A stretch of DNA of 64,000 nucleotides from Variovorax sp. UMC13 (GTDB lineage Bacteria; Pseudomonadota; Gammaproteobacteria; Burkholderiales; Burkholderiaceae_C). The notes below the pieces were generated by a model. It saw only the letters and a program-made list of their open reading frames with translations. It had not been told where the DNA came from and searched no databases. Positions 37,603 to 45,895 of the stretch are shown piece after piece (within the stretch, counting starts at the first letter, position 1; the number at the start of each line of letters is the position of its first letter). The position numbers and the translations under genes were made by a program. Where the stretch lies: assembly GCF_014170375.1 (NCBI RefSeq), contig NZ_LZZW01000010.1:186001-250000 (forward strand). The letters are read 5' to 3'.

Positions 37603-39693
37603 ATGTCCTTTTCCCCGTTGTTGCGAAGCTGCCTGATGGCGCTCTGCCTGTGGCTGGCCGCGCCGGCCTGGGCCTTCCTGACCCTGGCGCCGTCCGACGG
37701 GCTGGCGCGCGCCGCGCTACCGACGGATGCGGTCGAGGTGCTGAACGATCCGTCGGGCGCCTGGGACATCGCAGCCGTGAGCCAGGGGCCGCCCAGCCAG
37801 GACTTCGTGCCGCTGACCCGCCCGCTGGCGGCGGGCTTCACCCGCGACGTGGTCTGGCTGCGGCTGTCGCTGGCCCGTGCCCCCGAGACGCCCGCGCCCT
37901 GGCTGCTGCGCATCCTGCCGGCCCGCCTGCACGACGTGACGCTGTACGCCCCCGACGGCCGAGGTGGCCATGTCGCCACCGAGCTGGGCGCGGGAAGGCC
38001 CTTCGCGCAGCGCGAGATCGCCGACCATCACTTCGTCTTCCCGCTGACGGTCGGAACCGCACCCGCGCACTACTTCGTGCGCCTGCACAACGAGGCCGGC
38101 CCCCTGCAGGCGCAGCTCGAGCTCTGGCAGCCCGCGGGCTTCGAGCGCGAGCGCGGCACCGACTACGTCTTCATCGGCGCGCTGATGGGCGCGGTGGCGC
38201 TGGCGATCTGCATGAACCTGTGCTTCTGGGCCTGGCTCAAGGAAGGGCTCTATGGCCACTACGCGCTCTACCTGTTCGTGCTGTGCGCATTGCTGCTGCT
38301 GCGCATGGGTTACGCGGCGCAGTGGCTGGAGCCCGGGCGCGCCCTGCCCTTCGACCAGATCATGCTGGCGGCCCAGTGCGTGTTCAACGCGGTGGCCACG
38401 GCGTTCATGGCGCGGATCTTCGGCTTCCGGCGCCACGCGCGCTGGGCGGCGCGCTTCTTCGATCTGATGGTCGCCTGCAACCTGGCGGCCCTGGCGCCGG
38501 TGCTGGCAGGCCACCCCGCCGCGGTCGCACCCTGGCTTGCCACCGGCAGCCTGGTGTCCACGCTGTTCGGCGCACTCTTCGTCTGCTACCTGATCGGCGT
38601 GCGCCGACGCTGGCGCTACCTGCTGCCGGCCGCGGCCTTTTCGGTGGGCACGCTGCTGGGCCTCTACGCCATGCTCCAGACCTGGCTCGGCCAGGCGCTG
38701 CCCGGCGGCCTCAGCGAGGACATCCACCTGCTCGGCACCATCACGCACCTGGTGCTGCTCAACGTCGCCGTGGCCGACCGGACCCGGCATGCGGAGCGCA
38801 ACTACCGCCTCGAGAAGGAACGCGTGTGGTCGGTCACGCGCGACGCCGAGCAGGCACTCGAGGTCAAGGTGATGCAGCGCACCGCCGAGCTGGCGCGCGC
38901 CAACGTCGCGCTGCGCGACGAGATCAAGAAGCGCGGGCTGCTGGAAACCCGGCTCCTGCAGTCGATCGAAGTCAAGCGCAACGCCATCAAGCAGCAGCAT
39001 GAGTTCGTGTCGATGGTGTCGCACGAATTCCGCACGCCGCTGGCGGTGATCGACGCGGCCGCGCAGTCGCTCGACATCTCCGCGCTCGGCGCCGATCCGA
39101 CAGTGAAGCCGCGCACCGCGAAGATCCGGCGCTCGGTGCAGCGGCTCTCGATGCTGATCGAGAACATCCTGACCGTCGACCGGCTGCAGCTCGAGCAGCG
39201 CCCCCTGCGGCTGGAGCCGGTGGACGTCGAGCTGCTGCTGCGCGGGCTGTGCGACACCTTCAACATGCCCGGCGCCCGGCGCCTGCGGCTCGAGGCACGG
39301 GTCCACGCGCCCGAGGTCGAAGCCGACCGCTCGCTGCTGGAGATCGCGCTGCAGAACCTGATGCACAACGCGCTCAAGTACTCGCCGTCCGAGCGCGGCG
39401 TGCGCGTGGTGCTCACGGGCGAGGCGGAGGGCGTGTCGATCGAGGTGATCGACCAGGGCGTCGGCGTGGCGCCCGACGAGACGCAGCACATCTTCGAGCC
39501 CTACTACCGCTCGGCGCGCATGGCCAAGGTGCCGGGCTCGGGCCTGGGGTTGCACCTGTCGCGCGAGATCGCGCGCCGGCATGGCGGCGAGGTGAGCCTG
39601 GTCGCGACCGGCGACGACGGCTCGACCTTCCGCCTGGTGCTGCCGACCACGCCGCCACCGCCGCCGCCGCGCTCGGACTTCGCGGCGCTGTAA
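37603..39693 (+). CDS. Sensor histidine kinase with 7TMR-DISM-like input domain
   Basis: A 696-residue membrane kinase. A signal peptide (ending LWLAAPAWAF) is followed by a periplasmic beta-sandwich of about 150 residues that resembles 7TMR-DISMED2, often a carbohydrate- or ligand-binding fold. Seven hydrophobic helices follow (about residues 185-400), then a coiled coil. The H-box is VSHEFRTPLAVID with H474; the ATPase has LMHNALKYSP, IDQGVGVAPDE and GSGLGLHLSREIARRHGG. The ATG at 37603 starts the signal peptide; a TTG at 37579 is less likely. It is divergent from its likely partner regulator across 88 AT-rich bases. The stop codon directly abuts the livF stop. Confidence 0.92.
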   Translation: MSFSPLLRSCLMALCLWLAAPAWAFLTLAPSDGLARAALPTDAVEVLNDPSGAWDIAAVSQGPPSQDFVPLTRPLAAGFTRDVVWLRLSLARAPETPAPWLLRILPARLHDVTLYAPDGRGGHVATELGAGRPFAQREIADHHFVFPLTVGTAPAHYFVRLHNEAGPLQAQLELWQPAGFERERGTDYVFIGALMGAVALAICMNLCFWAWLKEGLYGHYALYLFVLCALLLLRMGYAAQWLEPGRALPFDQIMLAAQCVFNAVATAFMARIFGFRRHARWAARFFDLMVACNLAALAPVLAGHPAAVAPWLATGSLVSTLFGALFVCYLIGVRRRWRYLLPAAAFSVGTLLGLYAMLQTWLGQALPGGLSEDIHLLGTITHLVLLNVAVADRTRHAERNYRLEKERVWSVTRDAEQALEVKVMQRTAELARANVALRDEIKKRGLLETRLLQSIEVKRNAIKQQHEFVSMVSHEFRTPLAVIDAAAQSLDISALGADPTVKPRTAKIRRSVQRLSMLIENILTVDRLQLEQRPLRLEPVDVELLLRGLCDTFNMPGARRLRLEARVHAPEVEADRSLLEIALQNLMHNALKYSPSERGVRVVLTGEAEGVSIEVIDQGVGVAPDETQHIFEPYYRSARMAKVPGSGLGLHLSREIARRHGGEVSLVATGDDGSTFRLVLPTTPPPPPPRSDFAAL

Positions 39694-40401
39694 CTACCGC
39701 GCCACGCCGAGCAGGCGGTCGAGCAATTCGGGCTGCGCGCGCAGCGCGGGCGCGCTCGAGGCATGCACCACGCGGCCATGGTCGAGCACCACCGCCTCGT
39801 CGGAGATCGCGAGCACGGCCTGCGGATGCTGCTCGACGATGATCGCCGCCAGGCCCTCGGCCTGCGTGACGCGGCGGATCGCGCGCAGCAGCTCTTCCAC
39901 GATGATCGGCGCCAGCCCTTCGAGCGGCTCGTCGAGCAGCAGCAGCCGCGGGTTGAGCACCAGCGCGCGGCCCACCGCGAGCATCTGCTGCTCGCCGCCG
40001 GAGAGCTGCGTGCCCAGGTTGCCCTTGCGCTCGGCCAGCCGCGGGAACATCGCGTAGACGCCCTCGGGCGTCCACTTGCCGGGACGCTGCACCGAAGTCA
40101 GGTTCTCGTGCACCGTGAGCGACTTGAAGATGTTGCGCTCCTGCGGCACCCAGCCGATGCCGGCGGCCGCGCGGCGGTGCGGCGCGAGCCGGTCGAGCAC
40201 GGTGCCGGCCAGCGCGATGCGCCCGCCGTGCTGGCGCGTGACGCCGGCCAGCGTGTTGATCAGCGTGGTCTTGCCGGTGCCGTTGCGGCCCAGCAGCGCC
40301 AGCGTGCGGCCCTCGGCCAGCGCGAAGGACACGCCGTCGAGCACCACCGCCTCGCCGTAGCCTGCGCGCAGGTTCTCGATCTGCAGCAGCGTTTCACTCA
40401 T
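39694..40401 (-). CDS. livF: Branched-chain amino acid ABC transporter ATPase LivF
   Basis: A 235-residue ATPase with Walker A LLGRNGTGKTTL, signature LSGGEQQMLAVGRAL, Walker B LLLLDEPLEGLAP and the switch His in IVEQH. The segment NLRAGYGEAVVLDGVSF is typical of LivF. The ATG at 40401 overlaps the livG end by eight bases and has GGAG seven bases upstream. It is the last gene of the livKHMGF operon; its TAG immediately abuts the TAA of the histidine kinase on the other strand, and I see no terminator hairpin in between. Confidence 0.94.
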   Translation of the reverse strand: MSETLLQIENLRAGYGEAVVLDGVSFALAEGRTLALLGRNGTGKTTLINTLAGVTRQHGGRIALAGTVLDRLAPHRRAAAGIGWVPQERNIFKSLTVHENLTSVQRPGKWTPEGVYAMFPRLAERKGNLGTQLSGGEQQMLAVGRALVLNPRLLLLDEPLEGLAPIIVEELLRAIRRVTQAEGLAAIIVEQHPQAVLAISDEAVVLDHGRVVHASSAPALRAQPELLDRLLGVAR

Positions 40402-41152
40402 GCGTGGCTCCATGGCCCAGGTAGACCTCCTTGACGCGCGGGTCGGCCGCGATGGCCTCGGGCGTGCCCTCGGTCAGCACCGCGCCGTTGACCAGCACCG
40501 TCATGCGGTCGGCGAAGCCGAACACCAGGTCCATGTCGTGCTCGATCAGCAGCACCGTGACCCCGGCCGGCAGCGCGGACACGGTCTGCAGCAGCTCCTC
40601 GCGCTCGCCCGCGGGCACGCCGGCCACCGGCTCGTCGAGCAGCAGCACGCGCGGCTCGCAGGCCAGCGCGATCGCGATCTCCAGCAGCCGGCGCTTGCCG
40701 TAGGCCAGCTGCTTGGTGGGCTGGCGCGCCACGTCGGCCAGGTGGAACTGCTCGAGCAGCTGCGCCGCGCGCGCCGTCACCGCCGTGTTCGAACCCAGCG
40801 GCCGCCACCATTGCGCGCCCAGGCCCCGGTGCTGCGACACCACCAGCACCAGCGTCTCGAGCGGCGTCATCGAATCGAAGAGCTGGTTGATCTGGAAGGT
40901 GCGCACCAGCCCGCGCGCCACGCGCTTGTGCGGCGCCAGGGTCGTGATGTCTTCGCCCAGCAGGGTGATGCGGCCTTCGCTCGGCGTGAGCACGCCGGTC
41001 AGCTGGTTGATCAGCGTGGTCTTGCCCGCGCCGTTGGGGCCGATCAGCGCATGGCGTGCGCCGCGCTTCAATTCCATCGACACGTCGTGGGTGGCGGTGA
41101 TGCCGCCGAAGCGCATCACCAGGCCATGGGTCGAGAGCACGGTATCGCTCAT
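40394..41152 (-). CDS. livG: Branched-chain amino acid ABC transporter ATPase LivG
   Basis: A 252-residue ATPase: MRFGGITATHDVSMELKRG, Walker A IGPNGAGKTTLINQLTGVLTPS, signature-like LAYGKRRLLEIAIALA, Walker B LLLDEPVAG and IEHDMDLVF. The LAYGKRRLLEIA form of the signature is usual for LivG. Its ATG overlaps the livM stop (ATGA), and its 3' end overlaps livF. It pairs with LivF to power the LivHM channel; substrates are branched-chain or related amino acids, or aromatic acids or amides in some relatives. Confidence 0.94.
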   Translation of the reverse strand: MSDTVLSTHGLVMRFGGITATHDVSMELKRGARHALIGPNGAGKTTLINQLTGVLTPSEGRITLLGEDITTLAPHKRVARGLVRTFQINQLFDSMTPLETLVLVVSQHRGLGAQWWRPLGSNTAVTARAAQLLEQFHLADVARQPTKQLAYGKRRLLEIAIALACEPRVLLLDEPVAGVPAGEREELLQTVSALPAGVTVLLIEHDMDLVFGFADRMTVLVNGAVLTEGTPEAIAADPRVKEVYLGHGATHE

Positions 41153-42150
41153 GCCGCGTCCACCTTCTTCTTCGTTGCGCCGGCACCGAACCAGGTCCAG
41201 GGCTTGAACAGCCGGTCGCGCCCCACCAGCACCAGTAGCACCAGGATCAGGCCGATCCAGAACATCCAGTACTGCGGCGTCACGGCCGACAGCCAGGTCT
41301 GCAGCAGCTTGAACACGATGGCGCCCACCACGCCGCCATAGAGCCAGCCCACACCGCCGATCACCAGCATCAGCAACACGTCGGCCGAGCGATCGAAAGC
41401 CAGCACGTCGAGCGAGGCGAAGCCCGTGGTCTGCGCCAGCAGGGCGCCCGCGGCACCGGCCACGCCGGCCGCGAGGGTGTAGATGACCGCGACCCGCGAC
41501 ACCACCGGGATGCCGATGGCCATGGCGCGCAGCCGGTTGTCGCGGATCGCCTTGAGCGTGGCGCCGAAGGGCGAATGCACCAGCCGGCGCATCAGCAAAA
41601 ACAGCAGCAGCATCACGGCCAGCGAGTACCAGGCGGCCGTGCGGCCGTAGAGATCGAATTCGAACAGGCCGAGCACCGGCCCCATCACCACGCCCTGCAG
41701 GCCATCGGCGCCGCCGGTGAGCCAGTCGAGCTTGTTGGCCAGTTCCAGCAACAGCAGCGCGGTGCCCAGGGTGACCATCAGCCTCGTGAGGTCGCTGCCG
41801 CGCAGGATCGTCACGCTGGCGACCAGGCCCAGCAGGGCCGACAGCACGGTCGCGAACACCAGGCCCACGGTCGGGTCGGGCATCACGAGCTTGGCGAACA
41901 GCGCGGCCGCATAGGCGCCGAAACCGAAGAAGGCCGCATGGCCCAGCGACACGATGCCGGTATAGCCCAGGATCAGGTCGAGCGACATCGCGAACAGCGC
42001 GACGATGGCGATCTCGTTGACCAGCAGCGAATGCGAGGGCATGAGCAGCGGCAACGCGAAGGCCGCGGCCCAGGCCACGAATTCGAGCGGGTGCCAGCGG
42101 GCCTTGCGCAGCAGGGCCGACTGGAAGTCGGCGGCGGACGGTGCGTCCAT
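41149..42150 (-). CDS. livM: Branched-chain amino acid ABC transporter permease LivM
   Basis: A 333-residue membrane protein with about nine hydrophobic segments and the family motifs SLDLILGYTGIVSLGHAAFFG and FGATLKAIRDNRLRAMAIGI (the loop contacting the ATPase). A strong AGGGAGGT ribosome binding site precedes the ATG at 42150, which overlaps the livH stop by one base (TGATG). The ORF frame running upstream to 43248 lies against livH and is a shadow. Confidence 0.94.
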   Translation of the reverse strand: MDAPSAADFQSALLRKARWHPLEFVAWAAAFALPLLMPSHSLLVNEIAIVALFAMSLDLILGYTGIVSLGHAAFFGFGAYAAALFAKLVMPDPTVGLVFATVLSALLGLVASVTILRGSDLTRLMVTLGTALLLLELANKLDWLTGGADGLQGVVMGPVLGLFEFDLYGRTAAWYSLAVMLLLFLLMRRLVHSPFGATLKAIRDNRLRAMAIGIPVVSRVAVIYTLAAGVAGAAGALLAQTTGFASLDVLAFDRSADVLLMLVIGGVGWLYGGVVGAIVFKLLQTWLSAVTPQYWMFWIGLILVLLVLVGRDRLFKPWTWFGAGATKKKVDAA

Positions 42151-43022
42151 CAGCGACCTCCCTTGCGGGTGAACAGGCCCTGCGGGCGCCACATCAGGAT
42201 CAGGATCATCAGCAGGTAGACGGTGAACGCGCCCATCTTCGGAATGAAGTACTTGCCCGCCACGTCGGCCACGCCGAGCAGCAGCGCGGCCGCGAGCGGC
42301 CCGGTGATCGACGAGGTGCCGCCGACCGAGACCACGATCAGGAAATAGATCATGTACTTGAGCGGGAAGGTCGGGTCGAGCCCCAGGATCTCCGCGCCCA
42401 GCGCGCCGCCGAGGCCGGCCAGGCCCGAGCCGACCGCGAAGGTCAGCAGGAACACGCGGTTGACGTCGATGCCCAGGCCCGAGGCCACGCGCGGATCGTC
42501 GACCGCGGCGCGCAGCCGGCTGCCGAAGCGGGTCTTCGACAAGATCAGCTGCAGCACCACGGTCAGCACCGCGCACACCGCGACGATGAACAGCCGATAG
42601 TGGCCCATGCCCAGCATCCATGCGCCGTCGCCGAGCTCTGTGCGCCCGCGCAGCCAGTCGGGCAGCTGCAGGTTCTGCTGCGAGGAGCCGACGAAGTAGT
42701 CGATGGCCGCCACCGCCATGAAGGTCAGGCCGATGGAGAACAGCACCTGGTCCAGGTGCGACTTGCCGTACATCGGCCGGTAGAGCGTGCGCTCCAGCAG
42801 CGCGCCGGCGCCGCCCACCACCACGAAGGCCAGCGGCAGGCACAGCAGGAAGGGGATGCCCAGCTTCTGCATCGCGAACACCGTGAGGTAGCCGCCCGCC
42901 ATGGCGAACGCGCCGTGCGCGAGGTTGATGAAGTTCATCAGCCCCAGCGTCACGGCCAGCCCGACCGCGAGCACGAAGAGGAGCATGCCGTAGGCGATGC
43001 CGTCGAAAAGAATGGTCAGCAT
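42150..43022 (-). CDS. livH: Branched-chain amino acid ABC transporter permease LivH
   Basis: A 290-residue integral membrane protein with eight or so helices and the typical VLAVGLAVTLGLMNFINLAHG start and GSRLRAAVDDPRVASGLGID ATPase-contact loop. It forms the permease dimer with LivM. It is separated from livK upstream by a 314-bp gap made mostly of two copies of a quasi-palindromic repeat, so expression of livHMGF relative to livK may be reduced by structure in the messenger. Confidence 0.94.
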   Translation of the reverse strand: MLTILFDGIAYGMLLFVLAVGLAVTLGLMNFINLAHGAFAMAGGYLTVFAMQKLGIPFLLCLPLAFVVVGGAGALLERTLYRPMYGKSHLDQVLFSIGLTFMAVAAIDYFVGSSQQNLQLPDWLRGRTELGDGAWMLGMGHYRLFIVAVCAVLTVVLQLILSKTRFGSRLRAAVDDPRVASGLGIDVNRVFLLTFAVGSGLAGLGGALGAEILGLDPTFPLKYMIYFLIVVSVGGTSSITGPLAAALLLGVADVAGKYFIPKMGAFTVYLLMILILMWRPQGLFTRKGGR

Positions 43023-43039
43023 GGTTCAGTCGGGACGCG

Positions 43040-43196
43040 GGAATACGGATGGCCGGACGCAGAGGACGCGGAGATTTCGCAGAGGACGCAAAAAAGAAAA
43101 TCAGAAATTTCTTCGACCTCCTTTTGCGCCTTCTGCGTCGTTTCGGACTTCCTTCTGCGCCCGGAAGTCCGATCCTGTGCTTACTTGGCGGACCCT
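43040..43196. repeat. Quasi-palindromic repeat between livK and livH, unit 1
   Basis: It begins GGAATACGGATGGCCGGACG and contains GACGCAGAGGACGC on the left and, inverted, CCTTCTGCGTC and TTCTGCGCCCGGAAGTCCG on the right, so each unit can fold on itself. It ends with TTACTTGGC, resembling the 3' end of livK. The 314-bp gap 43023-43336 is otherwise empty. Confidence 0.85.
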
Positions 43197-43354
43197 GGAA
43201 TACGGATGGACGGACGCAGAAGACGCGAAGGTTTCGCAGAGGACGCAAAAGAATATCGAAGAAATCTTCTTGGTTTCTTTCGCGTCTTCTGCGTCATCTT
43301 GGTTTTCGTTCTGCGTCCGGAAGTCCGGTCCCGCTTTTACTTGGCCTTTCCAGG
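43197..43354. repeat. Quasi-palindromic repeat, unit 2, overlapping the livK 3' end
   Basis: A tandem copy of unit 1: GGAATACGGATGGACGGACG, GACGCAGAAGACGCG, GCAGAGGACGCAAAAGAA, then the inverted CGCGTCTTCTGCGTC and GTTCTGCGTCCGGAAGTCCG. Its last ~18 bp encode the final livK codons, so the duplicated unit carries part of the gene end. Confidence 0.85.
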
Positions 43355-44512
43355 GTCCTTCACACCCTTGATCACGTCGAACTCGACGTTGTACAGCTGC
43401 CCGTCCTTCTTCTCGACCTTGCGCAAATACACGTCCTGCACCACGTCGCGGGTCTGCGCGTCGATCAGCACCTGGCCGCGCGGGCTCTCGAAGATCTGGC
43501 CCTTCATCTTCTCCAGCAGCGCGGTGCCGTCGCCCTTGCCGCCAGTGGCCTTGAGCGCTTCGTAGATCACCCGCATGCCGTCGTAGCCACCGATGGCCAT
43601 GAAGTTGGGGCGCATCTTGGGATTGGCCTTCTCGAAGGCCTCGACGAACTTCTTGTTCATCGCCGACGGGTGCGCGGCCGAGTAGTGGTGCGAGGTGACC
43701 ACGCCCAGCGCGCCGTCGCCCATGTCGTTGAGCTGGTCGTCGTCGGTCACGTCGCCGGTGGCGATCAGCCGGATGCCGGCCTTGTCCATGCCGCGTTCGA
43801 GGAACTGCTTCATCACCGCCGCGCCCGCGCCCGAGGGCACGAACACGAACAGCGCATCGGGCTTGGTGTCGCGCACCTTCTGCAGGAAGGGGGCGAAGTC
43901 GGGGTTGCGCAGCGGCACGCGCAGCTTGTCGAGCACCTTGCCGCCGTTGAGCTGGAAGCGCTCGCTGAAGAACTGCTCGGCGTCGTTGCCCGGGCCGTAG
44001 TCGGCCACCAGCGTCACCACGGTCTTGATGCCGTTCTTGGGCGCCCAGTCGCCCATCGGCACCGACACCTGCGGCAGCGTGAAGCCCGAGCGCACGATGT
44101 AGGGCGAGGCCTCGGTGATGCTGGAGGTGGCCGCGGCCATCACGAGCTGGGGCGTCTTCGACTGGGTGGCGATGGGCGCCACGGCCAGCGCCAGCGGCGT
44201 CAGGCCGAAGCCGGCGAGCACGCCGACCTTGTCGTTCACCACCAGCTCCTGCGCCAGGCGCTTGGTCACGTCGGGCAGGCCGGTGTCGTCCTTGACGATC
44301 AGCTCGATCTTGCGGCCGGCCACGGTGTCGCCGTTCTGTGCCATGTACAGGCGCGCGGCCGCTTCGATCTGGCGGCCGGTGGACGCCGATTGGCCGGTCA
44401 TGGGCAGGATCAGCCCGATCTTGAAGGGCGTGGTCTGCGCCTGCGCGGCGAAAGGCAGGGCCAGTGCGATGGCGGCCAGGCCTGCGGCCTGGACCAGATG
44501 GCGACGTTGCAT
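43337..44512 (-). CDS. livK: Branched-chain amino acid-type ABC transporter substrate-binding protein
   Basis: A 391-residue periplasmic binding protein with a Sec signal peptide (RRHLVQAAGLAAIALALPFA, cleavage near residue 25) and the type I periplasmic fold of the LivK/BraC family (KIGLILPMTGQSASTGRQIE at the start, PSGAGAAVMKQFLERG in the middle). Many relatives bind branched-chain amino acids, others amides, urea or aromatic acids, so the substrate is not certain. The ATG at 44512 has AGGAGAC upstream. It heads the livKHMGF operon. The final codons lie inside a repeat unit. Confidence 0.9.
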   Translation of the reverse strand: MQRRHLVQAAGLAAIALALPFAAQAQTTPFKIGLILPMTGQSASTGRQIEAAARLYMAQNGDTVAGRKIELIVKDDTGLPDVTKRLAQELVVNDKVGVLAGFGLTPLALAVAPIATQSKTPQLVMAAATSSITEASPYIVRSGFTLPQVSVPMGDWAPKNGIKTVVTLVADYGPGNDAEQFFSERFQLNGGKVLDKLRVPLRNPDFAPFLQKVRDTKPDALFVFVPSGAGAAVMKQFLERGMDKAGIRLIATGDVTDDDQLNDMGDGALGVVTSHHYSAAHPSAMNKKFVEAFEKANPKMRPNFMAIGGYDGMRVIYEALKATGGKGDGTALLEKMKGQIFESPRGQVLIDAQTRDVVQDVYLRKVEKKDGQLYNVEFDVIKGVKDPGKAK

Positions 44513-44709
44513 GGTTGTCTCCTGAGGAATATGGAATGCCGTAACCGGCGTCATTGTGAACACGCCCGGGCGCGCCGACTTCGCGGCAATCCCCTAGGCG
44601 ACCGATGCTGCGGCGGCATTGTGCGCGAACACCATGCAACATGTGCGGTGATCGCGCAACAGGCAGGGGCGGCTAGCATTTCCGTCCCTGTCACACACGA
44701 AAGAACCTC

Positions 44710-45876
44710 ATGCCTGCACGCGCTCGGCTCCGCGCCGGATTCACCCCTGTGATCGGCGCCCTCTTGTTCGCGAGTGCCGCGCTCGCCAAGGCGCCGCCAC
44801 CCACCCCACCCATCGACGAGGTGGTGCGCGAAGCCGCCCACACCTTGATGCAGCAGAACGGCATACCCGGCCTGGCGATCGCGGTCACCGTCGACGGCCG
44901 GCAGCATTTCTTCAACTACGGTGTCGCTTCGAAGAAGACGCAGCGCCCGGTCACGCGCGACACCCTGTTCGAGATCGGCTCGATCAGCAAGACCTTCACC
45001 GCCACGCTGGCCAGCTACGCCCAGGCCACCGGCCGGCTCGCACTCACCGATCCGCCGGCCAGATACCTGCCGCCGCTCGAAGGCAGCGCCTTCGGCGATG
45101 GGACCACGCTGATGCACCTGGGCACCCACACCGCCGGCGGCTTCCCGCTGCAGGTGCCCGATGCGGTGCAGACCACCGGGCAGCTGTTCGGCTACCTCCG
45201 CACCTGGCAGCCGCAATACCCGGCCGGCACACGCCGGACCTACGCCAACCCCAGCATCGGCATGCTGGGCCTGATCGCGGCAAAGAGCCTGGACATGCCC
45301 TTCGAGGAGGCGATGGCACGGCACGTCTTCCGCCCGCTCGGCCTGAAGCACACCACCCTCGACGTGCCCGCCGCGCAGATGGCCTCGTACGCGCAGGGCT
45401 ACACCAGGACCGACGCGCCGATCCGCCTGCGCGGCGGCATGCTGGGCGCCGAGGCCTACGGCGTGCGCACCAGCGCACGCGACCTGATCCGCTTCGTCGA
45501 GGCCAACCTGCGCGGACCCGGCACGACGCCGCTGCAGCGCGCCATCGACGCCACCCACACGGGCTACTTCCGCACGGGCGTGATGACGCAGGACCTGGTC
45601 TGGGAGCAGTACCCCTACCCGGTCGCGCTGCCGGTGCTGCTCGAAGGCAACGGCGACAAGATGGCCTACGAGACCCAGGACGCCACGCCCATCGACCCGC
45701 CGCAGCCGCCGCAACAGGCCGTGTGGATCAACAAGACCGGCTCGACCAACGGCTTCGCGGCCTATGTGGCCTTCGTGCCCGCGAAGAAGATCGGCATCGT
45801 GCTGCTGGCCAACAAGAACGTGCCGATCGCGCCGCGCGTGCGCCTGGCCTACGAGATCCTCGAGAAGCTGGAGTGA
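44710..45876 (+). CDS. ampC: Class C (AmpC-type) beta-lactamase
   Basis: A 388-residue periplasmic serine beta-lactamase. There is a signal peptide (about residues 1-26). The catalytic motifs are S91-I-S-K94 (SISKTF), Y178-A-N180 (YANPS) and K342-T-G344 (NKTGSTNGFA), all in the class C order. The length matches AmpC enzymes. The gene stands alone: upstream is livK on the other strand, and no divergent AmpR-type LysR gene is present, so classical inducible control is not evident. It could also be a DD-peptidase or esterase-like relative, but the YAN and KTG context favours a true class C enzyme. Confidence 0.9.
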   Translation: MPARARLRAGFTPVIGALLFASAALAKAPPPTPPIDEVVREAAHTLMQQNGIPGLAIAVTVDGRQHFFNYGVASKKTQRPVTRDTLFEIGSISKTFTATLASYAQATGRLALTDPPARYLPPLEGSAFGDGTTLMHLGTHTAGGFPLQVPDAVQTTGQLFGYLRTWQPQYPAGTRRTYANPSIGMLGLIAAKSLDMPFEEAMARHVFRPLGLKHTTLDVPAAQMASYAQGYTRTDAPIRLRGGMLGAEAYGVRTSARDLIRFVEANLRGPGTTPLQRAIDATHTGYFRTGVMTQDLVWEQYPYPVALPVLLEGNGDKMAYETQDATPIDPPQPPQQAVWINKTGSTNGFAAYVAFVPAKKIGIVLLANKNVPIAPRVRLAYEILEKLE

Positions 45877-45895
45877 TCGCCTCGGCATCGCGGCC

